DNA of 64,000 bases from Ryuthela nishihirai (Eukaryota > Arthropoda > Arachnida > Araneae > Heptathelidae): NCBI GenBank assembly GCA_038380435.1, contig JAWZYU010000028.1, positions 26,830,201 to 26,894,200 on the forward strand, read 5' to 3'. Below are positions 63,477-64,000 of the stretch, piece after piece. The notes under the pieces are model-generated. The model had not been told where the DNA came from. It did not search any database and saw only the letters and a list, made by a program, of their open reading frames with translations. Every line of letters starts with the position of its first letter. Position 1 is the first letter of the stretch. Made by a program: the position numbers and the translations under genes.

Positions 63477-63895
63477 CACAGTTGTATCAGAATAATATGA
63501 CTTTGGATTGGATTGTTTTACCTCTGAGCGGCACTTTTTTGCACACCACTGGAACAGCTGTTGGGAGACAGATGGTAGCCTCCCGTCAAGGCCATCCAGC
63601 GTGTTCTTTAACGTGCACAGGGTATGGCTCTCCCGCACACGGGGCCACGGCTTAACGTCCCGTCCGACGGACGGCGGCCTTTTCAAGCCCATCGGTGTCC
63701 CCTACTGACCGTGGGCAGGGCGGGGAAATTTTGCGGAGATAAATCTCAACGCTGACCCAGCTGGGACTCGAACCTGGGAACTACAGATTACGAGCCTGGT
63801 GCGCTACCGACTGAGCCACCCCCGCCCCGGAATAATATGACCATCACCGATTCCCATTATTAGGTAGGTGGTCATATTATTCTGATACGACTGTG
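63477..63895. mobile_element. TA-type MITE with nested SINE
   Basis: Terminal repeats CACAGTTGTATCAGAATAAT / complement; TA at 63475 and 63896. Same family as 28744-28821. Confidence 0.85.
63502..63830 (-). mobile_element. Thr-tRNA-derived SINE with internal deletion
   Basis: Bounded by AATAATATGAC (63491-63501 and 63831-63841). About 85 bp are lost between CACACCA and CTGGAACAGC, a different deletion from the 62825 copy. Confidence 0.92.
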
Positions 63896-64000
63896 TATGT
63901 TTAGCTAAAACCCGATTTCAGATAATTCTAGTTTCACCTGGTCAATACTAAAAATATTTCTGTTAAAACTAGATTTTTTCACAGGCATTATTAATGCTAT

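Overview
This is a repeat-dominated, AT-rich stretch of an animal nuclear genome, most likely an invertebrate and plausibly an arthropod. The evidence is tRNA-derived SINEs with target-site duplications, Tc1/mariner pseudogenes and TA-flanked MITEs, a Penelope-like retroelement, many mini- and microsatellites, and one apparent spliced host exon. I cannot place the species. There are no rRNA genes, no functional tRNA genes and no CRISPR array.

The outstanding object is a 13.2 kb, almost perfectly palindromic element at 9866-23093. Two arms of about 6.6 kb, about 99% identical by eye, are joined by a 19-nt loop at 16461-16479. The outer ends are 5'-AGTAGTAGGACC and its complement, flanked by the 6-bp direct repeat AGAGAG. 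Each arm carries, from the centre outward: a promoter (CCAAT, CRE, TATA), a 274-aa protein with a PC4-like (single-strand-DNA-binding coactivator) N-terminal half and a Cys/His cluster, a small PHD-like finger ORF, a BED-like zinc-finger ORF, a broken partial copy of the 274-aa gene, a long non-coding stretch, a GC-rich Ser/Pro-rich reading frame, and a subterminal array of ~149-bp repeats. A perfect palindrome GATTTAAATC recurs four times per arm. I see no polymerase, integrase or capsid gene. The 6-bp duplication and AG termini recall Polinton/Maverick-type integration. The best working idea is a non-autonomous, snap-back-type inverted dimer of one end of a Polinton-like or related viral element; that is inference.

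Layout: 1-9865 holds Tc1-type MITEs, two Tc1-like transposase pseudogenes (2826-3860 and 4495-5636, minus) and SINEs. 9866-23093 is the palindromic element. 23100-34385 holds a 24-bp and a 30-bp minisatellite, MITEs and many SINE copies. 34386-34633 looks like the first coding exon of a secreted or membrane leucine-rich-repeat protein, with a signal peptide, an LRR N-cap and a phase-2 splice donor. If so, the 29 kb to the window end may be intron. That stretch holds a 28-bp repeat, a 2.1 kb polypyrimidine tract (40566-42652), purine-rich repeats, a 113-bp satellite inside an inverted-repeat element (47205-48975), a ~189-bp satellite built from a SINE (51607-54716), a Penelope-like element with inverted ends (54913-57095) and further nested MITE/SINE insertions.

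Apart from the LRR exon and the palindromic element's small genes, almost every open frame here is a reading frame through SINEs, MITEs or tandem repeats and is not annotated as a gene.
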